DNA of 31,391 bases from Mucilaginibacter_A sp050954865 (GTDB lineage Bacteria; Bacteroidota; Bacteroidia; Sphingobacteriales; Sphingobacteriaceae): positions 1-31,391 of the forward strand of contig JBPBQN010000087.1 of the NCBI GenBank assembly GCA_050954865.1, in the 5' to 3' direction. Numbering within the stretch: position 1 is the first letter of the stretch; each line of letters opens with the position of its first letter. The notes beneath the pieces are model-generated. The model was not told the DNA's origin, did not search any database, and worked only from the letters and a program-made list of their open reading frames with translations. Shown piece by piece: positions 8,369-16,449 of the stretch. The position numbers and the translations under genes are program-made.

Positions 8369-9310
8369 ATGAAGAAAAGAATTTACATTGCAGGAGCAGG
8401 TGGGATGTTAGGCGAAGCTTTTTACCGGATTTTTAAAGATGAGTACGATATCAAGTGTACGGATAAAAATGTAAATGAAAAATGGCTGAGTTTTTTGGAT
8501 TTTAGAAATTTTGATAAGTACAAACAGGAAGTAGAAGCTTTTAAGCCAGATTACCTGTTTCATTTAGGTGCTTACACTGATCTGGAATTTTGCGAATTAA
8601 ACCTGGAAGATACTTATCTAACCAATACTACTTCTGTAGAAAATGCTGTTTTTATCGCCAATAATTTGAACATTCCGTTGCTTTATATCAGCACGGCAGG
8701 CATTTTTGATGGTAAAAAAGATTTTTATGATGATTGGGACGAGCCGAATCCGCTTGGTCATTACGCCCGATCCAAATACATGGGCGAACGCTACGTTCGT
8801 GAAAATGCCAAACGATATATCATTTGCCGTGCAGGCTGGATGATGGGCGGCGGACCTGAAAAAGACAAAAAATTTATCAATAAGATTATCAGGCAGTTAG
8901 CAAGTGGAAAGCGCGATTTGCATATTGTAAATGATAAAGACGGCACACCAACTTTTACCGTTGATTTTGCTAAAAATGTAAAGTTGCTGATTGAAAAAGA
9001 ATATTGGGGATTGTACAATTTAGTTTGCAACGGCGAAACCAGCAGGCGTGAAGTTGCAGAAGAATTAGTTAAAATTTTAGGTTTGGATCAGGAAGTGATA
9101 TTTCACGAAGTTACTTCAAGTTATTTTAACGATACTTATTTTGCACCTCGGCCACCTTCAGAACGTTTGATTAATAGGAAACTTGAATTGCGGAACATGA
9201 ATATCATGCGCGAGTGGAAAGTTGCTTTAAAAGAATATATCCATGATTATTATGATGATTATCTGGAAGGTAAAATACATTCACTCAAATCAAATTCTGT
9301 AACCTTATAA
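8369..9310 (+). CDS. RmlD-like NAD(P)-dependent sugar reductase (SDR superfamily)
   Basis: The protein has 313 residues. The N-terminal Rossmann motif is AGAGGMLG (8-15). The catalytic Y132/K136 pair sits in HYARSKYMGE, and STAGIFDG (108-115) occupies the place of the usual STDYVFDG. HLGAYTDLEFCE (65-76) matches the RmlD family A-AYT-V--AE segment. Close relatives reduce dTDP-4-keto-6-deoxy sugars such as dTDP-4-dehydrorhamnose. No rmlA/B/C genes are in the window, so the exact substrate is open. It is the first gene of a two-gene unit with the GT4 that starts 10 nt downstream, so it may make the donor used by that enzyme. Confidence 0.82.
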   Translation: MKKRIYIAGAGGMLGEAFYRIFKDEYDIKCTDKNVNEKWLSFLDFRNFDKYKQEVEAFKPDYLFHLGAYTDLEFCELNLEDTYLTNTTSVENAVFIANNLNIPLLYISTAGIFDGKKDFYDDWDEPNPLGHYARSKYMGERYVRENAKRYIICRAGWMMGGGPEKDKKFINKIIRQLASGKRDLHIVNDKDGTPTFTVDFAKNVKLLIEKEYWGLYNLVCNGETSRREVAEELVKILGLDQEVIFHEVTSSYFNDTYFAPRPPSERLINRKLELRNMNIMREWKVALKEYIHDYYDDYLEGKIHSLKSNSVTL

Positions 9311-9320
9311 TTGCAGTTTT

Positions 9321-10424
9321 ATGCGTATTGCTGCGTTTGGATTCCGGTCAATTCCTCCAACAAAAGGTGCAGCCGGAGCAGATAAATTTGCCATAGAACT
9401 GTTTCCGCGATTGGTAGAAAGAGGCCACAGTGTTGTAGCTTATAACCGGCGCTATCCCAACGTTTTTGTTGATGTTGATACTTATAAAGGTGTAAAAGTT
9501 AAAACAATCAAAACCATCAGTAAAAAAGGTTTTGATACACTTTGGCATTCCTTCCGCAGCACTTTTGATATTATTTTTCACAATACTGCGGATATCGTTC
9601 ATATTCAAAACGGCGGAAACAGCATTTGGGCACTGCCATTGCGCTTGTTTGGTAAAAAAGTTTTTATCAGTCAGGATGGCGTAGATTGGAAACGTGATAA
9701 ATGGCCCTGGTACGGCAAGCTTTTTTTAAGATTATCAGCTTTTCTAACCGCACATTTGCCGAATGAAGTAATTTTTGATAACGTTATTGCCAAAAAGCTT
9801 TTTGAAGATAAATTTAAAAAAACATTCAAGTTTATTCCTTTTGGAAGTGAAGTGGAGCAGAATGGTGAAACAAGCAATATTCTGGAAAAACTCAATCTGC
9901 AAAAAGGTGAGTATTATTTGTTTGTGGGCCGGTTTATTCCGGATAAAGGCTTGCACTATTTAATTCCGGCGTTTAAAAATTCCAAATCTGCAAAAAAGCT
10001 GGTTTTGATTGGTGGTTCGCCAAATCCTTCTCCTTACGAAGGACAAATAATGGCAATGGCCGATAATCAGATTATATTTCCGGGTTATATTTATGGAAAT
10101 GATACCAATACGTTGATGGCCAATGCTTACTGCTACATTCAGCCATCTGATGTGGAAGGATTATCGCCTGTGGTTTTAACGGTGATGGGCTTAAATGTGC
10201 CGCTAATTGTAAGTGATATAGAGGAAAATGAATATGCGGTACAGGATACGGCACACATGTTTAAAAAAGGAAATATAACTTCATTAACAGAAGAGATTAA
10301 TTATTGCGAAGAACATTATTCTGAAATGATCGCATTGGCTCAAAAAGCACAAGTACGAGCATTAAGTGTTTTTAACTGGGAAAAAGTTGCGGATGAGCAC
10401 GTAGAAGTTTTTCGGGATAGTTAG
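9321..10424 (+). CDS. GT4-like glycosyltransferase with altered EX7E motif
   Basis: The 367-residue GT-B protein opens with MRIAAFGFRSIPPTKGAAG, like the DUF1972-type N-terminus of rhamnan and capsule glycosyltransferases. DIVHIQNGG (91-99) and a C-terminal donor domain (YLFVGRFIPDKGLHYLI, 199-215) follow. In the donor loop DVEGLSPVVLTVMG the first Glu (E279) is present, but Thr287 stands where the second Glu of EX7E is expected. It follows the RmlD-like gene by 10 nt and is surely co-transcribed with it. Whether it is active or uses a variant site cannot be told from sequence. It is convergent with the following GT2 gene across a palindromic repeat element. Confidence 0.83.
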   Translation: MRIAAFGFRSIPPTKGAAGADKFAIELFPRLVERGHSVVAYNRRYPNVFVDVDTYKGVKVKTIKTISKKGFDTLWHSFRSTFDIIFHNTADIVHIQNGGNSIWALPLRLFGKKVFISQDGVDWKRDKWPWYGKLFLRLSAFLTAHLPNEVIFDNVIAKKLFEDKFKKTFKFIPFGSEVEQNGETSNILEKLNLQKGEYYLFVGRFIPDKGLHYLIPAFKNSKSAKKLVLIGGSPNPSPYEGQIMAMADNQIIFPGYIYGNDTNTLMANAYCYIQPSDVEGLSPVVLTVMGLNVPLIVSDIEENEYAVQDTAHMFKKGNITSLTEEINYCEEHYSEMIALAQKAQVRALSVFNWEKVADEHVEVFRDS

Positions 10425-10497
10425 TTCATTGATCATGATAATTGACCGTAATTTTTTAAATAATATAATACAATATAGTGGCTGGTCGAAATCTGCA

Positions 10498-10620
10498 ATG
10501 CTTCTTTTATGCCTGTAAATTTTGTTTTTGTATTTAATGCTGATGGAGAAACCAGTAAAAAATTATCAAATTTTAGGTGATAAAAGAAGCATAGAAAATA
10601 TCTTTAATAAAATTTAAACA
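10498..10620. repeat. Approximately 125-bp element with inverted terminal arms (copy A)
   Basis: The left arm at 10498-10524 begins ATGCTTCTTTTATGCC. The right arm at 10567-10592 ends GGTGATAAAAGAAGCAT. The arms are imperfect inverted repeats of about 26 bp separated by 42 bp. The 16-mer TAATAAAATTTAAACA follows at 10605-10620. The same order (forward arm, reverse arm, identical 16-mer) recurs at 14146-14272. The element lies between two convergent genes, so it could act as a bidirectional terminator or be a MITE/REP-like element; both are inferences. No coding frame is evident in this 220-base gap. Confidence 0.75.
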
Positions 10621-10644
10621 GTTTTGAGTTGGTGCTAAAAATAG

Positions 10645-11589
10645 TTATCGTTCTGATTGTGGCATTAATATATTATCCTTTTGAAGACTTGGATTATGAT
10701 TTTTATTTTTAAAAAATCTGTTGAAATGCCCAATAGTAAACCTCGTACCTATAAAATTATTCAAAAAGATATGTTGTGACTTTATTGAAATCGGAGTATA
10801 AGTTAAGCTTTTTCGTATTTTAAAAAATTCATAAAAGCCAATGATGTTATACCAGGTTTCTTTATATTCTCCTTTTTTAAGCGGTTTAAGATTATTAATC
10901 ATTAATCTGAATAAATACTTCCATCTTGATTGGCGGAAATGCTTATAAATAATTCCCATTTCATGTTTGGTACATAAAACTCTTAAACGTTTTGTTGTCC
11001 TGTGTACTGCGCTCGTACGATGGTTAACTTTACATTTAGCAAAGTATTCTACACGGTAACCTGCATCAATACATCTTATGCCTAAATCCCACTCATTAGC
11101 ATATAAAAATATCCAATCAGCATAACCACCGATTTTATCGTAAACAGATTTTCTGAAAATAGCACCACAGCCAATAAAACCAACAATATCTTTTCCATCT
11201 ATCCAGCCCCAATCTTCGCTTGTGTAAGGCCCTGTAGTAACGTTTAGCGCAAGTATTCCTATATCGTTTTTTTTATCTAGATAATTTAATGCATCTTCTA
11301 ATCCGGAAACTACATGGCTATCATCATCTATAATAATAAAATAATCTCCCTGGGCTTTCGCAAAACCCAAATTCCAGGCTGGCGCTCCGGTGTTGATGTT
11401 GTTTTCAATTAAAACTACATCTGGGTGATTAGTTTTAACTGCTTCAACGCTTCCATCAATAGATGCATTATCTACAATAACTATTTCATAACTGTAAATG
11501 CTATTTTTTATTTGAGCTTTTGTTTTTGCTATGGTAACCAAAAGTTCTTCTTTTCTGTTGTAATTTACCAATACAAAAGAGGCTTTCAT
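10645..11589 (-). CDS. GT2-family glycosyltransferase (paralogue A)
   Basis: This 314-residue GT-A protein has the family motifs NYNR (9-12), IVDNAS (38-43), the DXD-type metal site IIDDDS (86-91) and NEWDLG (166-171). It is an inverting GT2 enzyme that should add a sugar to a lipid-linked glycan in the cytoplasm; C-terminal hydrophobic segments are not obvious. It is closely related to the + gene at 14566-15492: the stretch from IVDNAS through NHPDVVLIEN, NTGAPAWN and GDYFIIIDDDSH is nearly identical. It is less close to the gene at 15535-16398. It points away from the ABC exporter genes, with about 350 bases between. The + strand relative lies on the far side of the exporter, making an inverted pair. 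Confidence 0.88.
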   Translation of the reverse strand: MKASFVLVNYNRKEELLVTIAKTKAQIKNSIYSYEIVIVDNASIDGSVEAVKTNHPDVVLIENNINTGAPAWNLGFAKAQGDYFIIIDDDSHVVSGLEDALNYLDKKNDIGILALNVTTGPYTSEDWGWIDGKDIVGFIGCGAIFRKSVYDKIGGYADWIFLYANEWDLGIRCIDAGYRVEYFAKCKVNHRTSAVHRTTKRLRVLCTKHEMGIIYKHFRQSRWKYLFRLMINNLKPLKKGEYKETWYNIIGFYEFFKIRKSLTYTPISIKSQHIFLNNFIGTRFTIGHFNRFFKNKNHNPSLQKDNILMPQSER

Positions 11590-11940
11590 TTTTATAATTA
11601 GATTTTATGAAATGATACCTGCAATAGCTAATTATCCCGGTTATAAGGAAACTAATTTTATTGCAGCTAATATTGTTATGATGATTTATTTTTAACGAGA
11701 GATATAATACTTTACTATCAATTACAAAAAGCTTTAAAATAAAGTATTTCAGCAATTATAATATTTATATTTAATTCAGCAGCATAAGGTAATTATTTTA
11801 TTAAAAAACTATTTTAATATCACTTTGTTTTTAAATCAATTTTAATAAATAGTGCTTTTTATGAAACATATAAACATGGTATGTGCTTATATGTTTATAT
11901 TAAACTTAGTAATAAATTATCATGGCTGAACGTCCAATCT
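11590..11940. other. Divergent intergenic region between GT2 and ABC exporter
   Basis: These roughly 350 AT-rich bases separate the start of the minus-strand GT2 gene from the likely start of the ABC permease. I see no convincing gene. An 84-codon frame on minus overlaps the GT2 start in another frame and looks like a shadow. Near the exporter there is a perfect 10-bp inverted repeat (see separate entry). I could not find a clean TTTG/TAnnTTTG promoter on either strand, although both flanking genes need one. Confidence 0.6.
11868..11900. promoter_or_regulatory. 10-bp perfect inverted repeat ahead of ABC exporter
   Basis: ATATAAACAT (11868-11877) and ATGTTTATAT (11891-11900) are exact reverse complements separated by 13 nt. 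They lie 40 to 70 bases upstream of the likely exporter start at 11941. This could be an operator or a leader hairpin. It is AT-only apart from one G/C pair per arm, so it may also be chance. Confidence 0.35.
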
Positions 11941-12789
11941 ATGATGCATGAATCCGATAAACGCTGGGAAATTAAGCCCGAATCATCGTTACTGGACTTA
12001 AAAATTAAAGAATCTATAGACTATAAAGATTTACTCTGGCTACTTGTACGGCGTGATTTTATTTCTTTTTACAAGCAAACTGTATTAGGTCCGGTTTGGT
12101 TTTTTATCCAGCCCATATTTACAGTATTGATGTTCTCCTTAATATTTGGTGGAGTGGCAGGAATCTCTACTGATCATTTACCCAAATCCTTATTTTATCT
12201 TGCTGGCATTGTTACCTGGAACTACTTTTCTGATTGTTTGATTAAAACTTCAACCGTATTTAGAGATAATACAATGATTTTTGGTAAAGTTTATTTTCCG
12301 CGTTTAATTATGCCGTTAAGTATAATCTTTTCTAACTTGATAAGATTTGCTGTTCAGTTGCTGTTATTGCTGCTACTCATGTTGTATTATTATATTCAGG
12401 GAGAACATTTTCACTTTACTGTTTTTATCTTGCTTTTTCCTTTCTTAGTTTTATTAATGGCAAGTTTAGGTTTAGGCGCTGGTATGATTGTATCAGCTTT
12501 AACCACAAAATACCGTGATCTTGCCTTTATTGTTAGCTTTGGCGTTCCGTTATTAATGTATAGCACAACCGTAGTATATCCATTATCTGCTGCTCCTTCA
12601 CAATATTTTAAGTTTATAAAATATAACCCAATGACTTCTATCATCGAAACATTTCGGTTGGGATTTTTAGGCGTAGGTAATTTTAGCTGGAATTTGTTAG
12701 GATATTCTACAATTGTCACTTTTTCCGTATTGATAGCAGGAGTTATTATTTTTAATAAAGTTCAGAGAAGTTTTGTTGACATTGTTTGA
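11941..12789 (+). CDS. wzm: ABC-2 type polysaccharide/polyol-phosphate exporter permease (Wzm-like)
   Basis: I prefer the ATG at 11941 (282 residues, MMHESDKRWEIKPES...) to the upstream ATG at 11881. The upstream start would put an inverted repeat in the coding region and add 20 residues not typical of the family. Related proteins begin with a short W-x-I-x-P-type lead, then an amphipathic segment and the motif YKDLLWLLVRRDFISFYKQT-LGP-WFFIQP, all present here. About six transmembrane helices follow, including the Leu-rich run FAVQLLLLLLLMLYYYI. It should form the inner-membrane channel that exports an undecaprenyl-linked polysaccharide or teichoic-acid-like polymer with the ATPase encoded 23 nt downstream. 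Confidence 0.9.
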   Translation: MMHESDKRWEIKPESSLLDLKIKESIDYKDLLWLLVRRDFISFYKQTVLGPVWFFIQPIFTVLMFSLIFGGVAGISTDHLPKSLFYLAGIVTWNYFSDCLIKTSTVFRDNTMIFGKVYFPRLIMPLSIIFSNLIRFAVQLLLLLLLMLYYYIQGEHFHFTVFILLFPFLVLLMASLGLGAGMIVSALTTKYRDLAFIVSFGVPLLMYSTTVVYPLSAAPSQYFKFIKYNPMTSIIETFRLGFLGVGNFSWNLLGYSTIVTFSVLIAGVIIFNKVQRSFVDIV

Positions 12790-12812
12790 AGTGCTAAGAT
12801 TATCCTAATTAA

Positions 12813-14084
12813 ATGAGCGATACTGTAATTAAGGCAGAAAATATTTCTAAGTTGTATCAATTAGGTGAATTTACTACTGGTTCAATAAACAAAGATTTTG
12901 AAAGATGGTGGGCCAAAATAAGAGGCAAAGAAGATCCTTTTTTAAGAATAGGTGAGGCCAATGATCGTACAATCAAGGGAAAAAGTAATTTAGTATGGAG
13001 CTTAAAGGACATCAATTTTGAAATAAAAAAAGGTGAAGCGGTTGGAATTATTGGCCGCAATGGCGCCGGAAAAAGTACATTACTTAAAATTCTAACCAAA
13101 GTAACTTCTCCAACAACAGGAAAAATAGTTGGCGAAGGCCGTATTGCAAGTTTGCTGGAAGTAGGAACAGGATTTCACCCAGAGCTTACAGGAAGAGATA
13201 ACGTCTTTTTAAATGGAGCTATTTTAGGGATGAAGAAATGGGAAATTAAAAAACGTTTTGATGAAATTGTTGAATTTTCCGGCGTAGAAAGATATATTGA
13301 TACACCTGTAAAACGCTATTCGAGCGGCATGTATGTTCGTCTGGCTTTTGCAGTAGCGGCACATTTAGAATCTGAAATTTTGATTGTAGATGAAGTTCTG
13401 GCTGTAGGTGATGCCGAGTTTCAAAAGAAATGCCTGGGCAAAATGAACGAGGTTAGTAAAGGCCAGGGCAGAACGGTGTTATTTGTCAGCCACCATATGG
13501 CAGCTATAAGTGAAATCTGTACTTCCGGCTTGTATTTGAAAGATGGCCAGTTAGTCGATTCAGGTAATATGACCGATTTAATCGCTACTTATTTTAATGA
13601 AGGAAAAAGCAAATCAGAAAGTACAGTTTGGACAGGAAATGAAGGTGATACGAACATAAGGCTCTATAAATGTATCGTTTATCCGCAGGATTCGGAAAAT
13701 GGATTTTTAACTTCTGTTGATTTTATTATTGAAATGGAAGGGGAAGTTCTTAAACCGATACTTGGTTTAATTATGGGATTTACATTATGGTCTGAGCATA
13801 ACTATAAGTTGGCTTATGTTTTATATGATGACTCAGAAGACGCAATAAAAATTGTTGAACCACAAAAGTTTAAAAAAACCTTTAAAATTCCGGCTCATAC
13901 ACTTGCTTCAGGAAAGTATCGTATTGAGTTTGATGTTGGAATTCAGTATGTAAAACAGATCATCCATGATCATTGTGATATCTTTTTTACTGCCGTTAAT
14001 AAAGATGGAATCGGGAGAAAGTTTATAGAAGAAGGACGAAGCAGATCAAGCATGTTTAGACCAGACTGGTCAGTAAAACTTTAA
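12813..14084 (+). CDS. wzt: ABC exporter ATPase with C-terminal Wzt-type domain
   Basis: The protein has 423 residues. The nucleotide-binding domain has Walker A GRNGAGKST (81-89), the signature region YSSGM (169-173), Walker B ILIVDE (189-194) and the switch histidine in SHH (about 226-228). The residues between the first beta strands and Walker A carry the insert usual for polysaccharide exporters (RWWAKIRGKEDPFLRI). After about residue 260 comes a beta-rich domain ending VNKDGIGRKFIEEGRSRSSMFRPDW, like the Wzt C-terminal domain. In O-antigen systems that domain recognises the capped, non-reducing end of the finished chain. It works with the upstream permease. A 480-base gap with a repeat element follows. 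Confidence 0.92.
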   Translation: MSDTVIKAENISKLYQLGEFTTGSINKDFERWWAKIRGKEDPFLRIGEANDRTIKGKSNLVWSLKDINFEIKKGEAVGIIGRNGAGKSTLLKILTKVTSPTTGKIVGEGRIASLLEVGTGFHPELTGRDNVFLNGAILGMKKWEIKKRFDEIVEFSGVERYIDTPVKRYSSGMYVRLAFAVAAHLESEILIVDEVLAVGDAEFQKKCLGKMNEVSKGQGRTVLFVSHHMAAISEICTSGLYLKDGQLVDSGNMTDLIATYFNEGKSKSESTVWTGNEGDTNIRLYKCIVYPQDSENGFLTSVDFIIEMEGEVLKPILGLIMGFTLWSEHNYKLAYVLYDDSEDAIKIVEPQKFKKTFKIPAHTLASGKYRIEFDVGIQYVKQIIHDHCDIFFTAVNKDGIGRKFIEEGRSRSSMFRPDWSVKL

Positions 14085-14565
14085 TCTTACTTTACTAAAT
14101 CAAAGTATCTTCAAAATTGCTCTACACTTTATTTAATTTATCTCCATGCTTCTTTTATCGGGCAAAAATTGCTGAACATGTTTAAATTTTCTATTAGAAT
14201 AATCTCATAACACTGAATTTACAAGCATAAAAAAAGTACCATTAATTAATCAATTATAATAAAATTTAAACAAGTTCTCAACTGGCATCAAATACACATC
14301 TAAATTTATTAAATGTTGAAACTAATGGTGTTGATACCTGTTTAATATTTAATAGCTTTTTACAGATTTCCCGATCCTTTTTATAAACTTTTCAGCGATA
14401 AATATTTATCTATTATTAACTTAATAGCATAAACAAACAGCTTGCAAAAAAAACTATTACGTACTGTTTATTTATACAATTCAGCTATACAGAAGCAATG
14501 ATAATCAGCCTTTTGAAATGAAGAATTAAATACAAAGCAGATGGATAAATATAAATAGGTTATAT
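14085..14565. other. 480-base intergenic gap after the ABC exporter
   Basis: The gap is strongly AT-rich with many stops in all frames, and I see no gene. Its first half holds the second copy of the approximately 125-bp repeat element (14146-14272). Its second half precedes the GT2 gene at 14566, but I found no clear TTTG/TAnnTTTG promoter. Its length is unusual for this otherwise compact locus. Confidence 0.6.
14146..14272. repeat. Approximately 125-bp element (diverged copy B)
   Basis: The left arm ATGCTTCTTTTATCGG is at 14146-14161. A degenerate right arm, GCATAAAAAAAGTACC, is at 14225-14240. The 16-mer TAATAAAATTTAAACA is at 14257-14272, identical to 10605-10620. Left arm to 16-mer spacing is 111 bases here and 107 in copy A, so the two are related copies in the same orientation, with the middle more diverged than the ends. 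Confidence 0.65.
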
Positions 14566-15492
14566 ATGAATGTGTCATTTGTCATTGTAAATTATAATCG
14601 TAAAAATGAACTTCTTGAAACAATAGGCAAAACAAAGGAATTAATCAAAGATAATCTGGATTATGAAATTGTAATTGTAGATAACGCTTCGAGTGATGGA
14701 AGTGCCGAAGCTGTTAAGGTTAACCATCCGGATGTAGTTTTAATTGAAAACAAAATTAACACCGGAGCACCGGCTTGGAATGAAGGTTTTGATAAAGCTA
14801 AAGGCGATTATTTCATCATCATAGATGATGATAGCCACATTGAATGCGGGCTGGAAGAAGCTATTAACTATATGGAAAGCAACAAAGACATAGGCGTTTT
14901 AGCGCTAAATGTTGTTTCCGGTCCTTACACCAGCAAAGGCTGGAAGTGGAAAAACGGTCAGGATTTGGTAGGTTTTATTGGATGTGGTGCTGTTTTCAGA
15001 AAATCTGTTTATGATGAAATCGGTGGCTATGCTGATTGGATATTTTTATACGCCAATGAGTGGGAACTTGGTTTAAGAGTATTAGAAGCAGGATATCGGG
15101 TTGAATATTTTGAAAAATGTGAAGTAGTGCATCGGGCAAGTGCAATAAACCGGAGCAGTAAGCGATTACGTGTATTTGTTACCAGCCATGAGATGGCTAT
15201 TGTTTACAAATATTTATCGAGCCGTTGGACATATTTGTTTAGGATGATGCTTAACAATATTAAAGGTTTAAGGCAGATGGGATTTAAGGTAACCTGGTAT
15301 AACATCATTGGCACAATCAAATTTCTTAGGATGAGAAGAACTTTAATATATACGCCAGTTTCTCATAAAAGCCAGCAATTATTTTTGAACCATTTTGAAA
15401 GCACATTACCTGCTTTTGAATTTATTAAAAGACCATGTCGTACGCTTATCAAGAAATTTGGTTTACAACCGGTAGCTATATTTAATCAATGA
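14566..15492 (+). CDS. GT2-family glycosyltransferase (paralogue B)
   Basis: The 308-residue GT-A enzyme has NYNR (9-12), IVDNASSDGS, the metal-binding IIDDDS near residue 86 and the ANEWELGLR acceptor-side motif. It is the closest relative of the minus-strand gene at 10645-11589 and keeps the same length and C-terminal pattern (NNIK-L, KVTWYNIIG, R-TLIYTPVS-KSQ-LFLNHF). It is 42 bases ahead of a third family member on the same strand and is probably co-transcribed with it. It should extend the glycan exported by the locus; the donor is unknown. Confidence 0.88.
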   Translation: MNVSFVIVNYNRKNELLETIGKTKELIKDNLDYEIVIVDNASSDGSAEAVKVNHPDVVLIENKINTGAPAWNEGFDKAKGDYFIIIDDDSHIECGLEEAINYMESNKDIGVLALNVVSGPYTSKGWKWKNGQDLVGFIGCGAVFRKSVYDEIGGYADWIFLYANEWELGLRVLEAGYRVEYFEKCEVVHRASAINRSSKRLRVFVTSHEMAIVYKYLSSRWTYLFRMMLNNIKGLRQMGFKVTWYNIIGTIKFLRMRRTLIYTPVSHKSQQLFLNHFESTLPAFEFIKRPCRTLIKKFGLQPVAIFNQ

Positions 15493-15534
15493 TAATTTTC
15501 TATAGCATCATTATACGTTTTACTTATTGTTAAT

Positions 15535-16398
15535 ATGAAACTTTCATTCGTTATCCTGAATTTCAACAGGGAAAAAGAGTTACTTGAAACATTGCAAAAA
15601 ACCCAGCAATTAATGGCGGGTAAAAGTGAATTTGAAGTTATTGTTGTGGATAATGCTTCATCTGATAACAGTGTTGCTTCGGTAAAAAATCTTTTTCCAA
15701 CTGTAAAATTAATCGAGCGGAAAAAAAATAATGGTGTAGCAGGTTGGAATGATGGTTTTGAAGCTGCAAAAGGCGAATATTTAATTGTTTTGGATGATGA
15801 CAGCAATATCGAAAGTGGTTTAAATGAAGCGATTGAGATGTTAGATGCTCATCCGCATACGGGAATATTAGCTTTAAATATAACTGGCGGTGCGTTCCCT
15901 ACAGATTATCTTTTCCATATGCAGGATAATATAGATTTCATTGGATGCGGCGCAATCATCCGTAAAGAACTGTTTAACAAAATAGGCGGCTTTGCAGACT
16001 GGCTTTTTATTTACACACACGAGTGGGAATATGCTTTAAGATGCTTGGATGCAGGATACAAAATAAAGTATTTTGAAAATTGTATTGTAAAACACAGAAC
16101 AAGTAACCTTAACAGAACTTCAAAGCGGCTCAAGGTTTTTTCAATCAGGAATGAAATGGCAATCGTGTATAAGTTTTTTAATAAAAAAGACCGTACACGG
16201 TATATAGCAAGAGTTTATCTTAATAATTTAAAAGGCTTTTATCGTAATGGTTTTAGTGCGATACCTTGGCATTATATGGCTTTAAAAGAATTTTTAAAAC
16301 TACGTAAAACCTTAGAACATACACCTGTTAGCAAAGAAGTGCAAAATTTTTACAGTCAGAGCTGCTGGGCAACACGTCGGTTTTATAAAATTATTTAA
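15535..16398 (+). CDS. GT2-family glycosyltransferase (paralogue C)
   Basis: The 287-residue protein starts MKLSFVILNFNREKELLETL and shows VVDNASSDNS, the metal site VLDDDS (near residue 86), GFIGCG-like DFIGCGAIIRK and HEWEYALRCLDAGYKIKYF. These are the same motifs in the same order as the two other GT2 genes around the ABC exporter, but with clearly more differences, for example a run of Lys in ERKKNNGVAGWN. It probably forms a short transcript with the gene just upstream. It is convergent with the following GT4 gene across about 50 bases. Confidence 0.88.
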   Translation: MKLSFVILNFNREKELLETLQKTQQLMAGKSEFEVIVVDNASSDNSVASVKNLFPTVKLIERKKNNGVAGWNDGFEAAKGEYLIVLDDDSNIESGLNEAIEMLDAHPHTGILALNITGGAFPTDYLFHMQDNIDFIGCGAIIRKELFNKIGGFADWLFIYTHEWEYALRCLDAGYKIKYFENCIVKHRTSNLNRTSKRLKVFSIRNEMAIVYKFFNKKDRTRYIARVYLNNLKGFYRNGFSAIPWHYMALKEFLKLRKTLEHTPVSKEVQNFYSQSCWATRRFYKII

Positions 16399-16416
16399 CG
16401 TAGTAATAGAATTTGC

Positions 16417-16442
16417 CTGATAAGATTAATATACTTCATCAG
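16417..16442. terminator. Weak hairpin between convergent glycosyltransferase genes
   Basis: CTGATAAG (16417-16424) and CTTCATCAG (16434-16442) can pair with one bulge around a 9-nt AT loop. It lies in the 51-base gap between two convergent genes and has no T-run, so terminator function is only a possibility. Confidence 0.3.
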
Positions 16443-16449
16443 ACATAAA

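Noticed and set aside
11501..11755. 84-codon minus-strand frame at the GT2 start
   Set aside because: Overlaps the 5' end of the GT2 gene in another frame, and the product is low-complexity Asn/Lys/Ser-rich; no family resemblance.
12411..12719. 102-codon minus-strand frame inside the ABC permease
   Set aside because: Lies wholly opposite a well-supported membrane protein gene; its Lys/Thr-rich composition is what an antisense frame of a hydrophobic protein gives.
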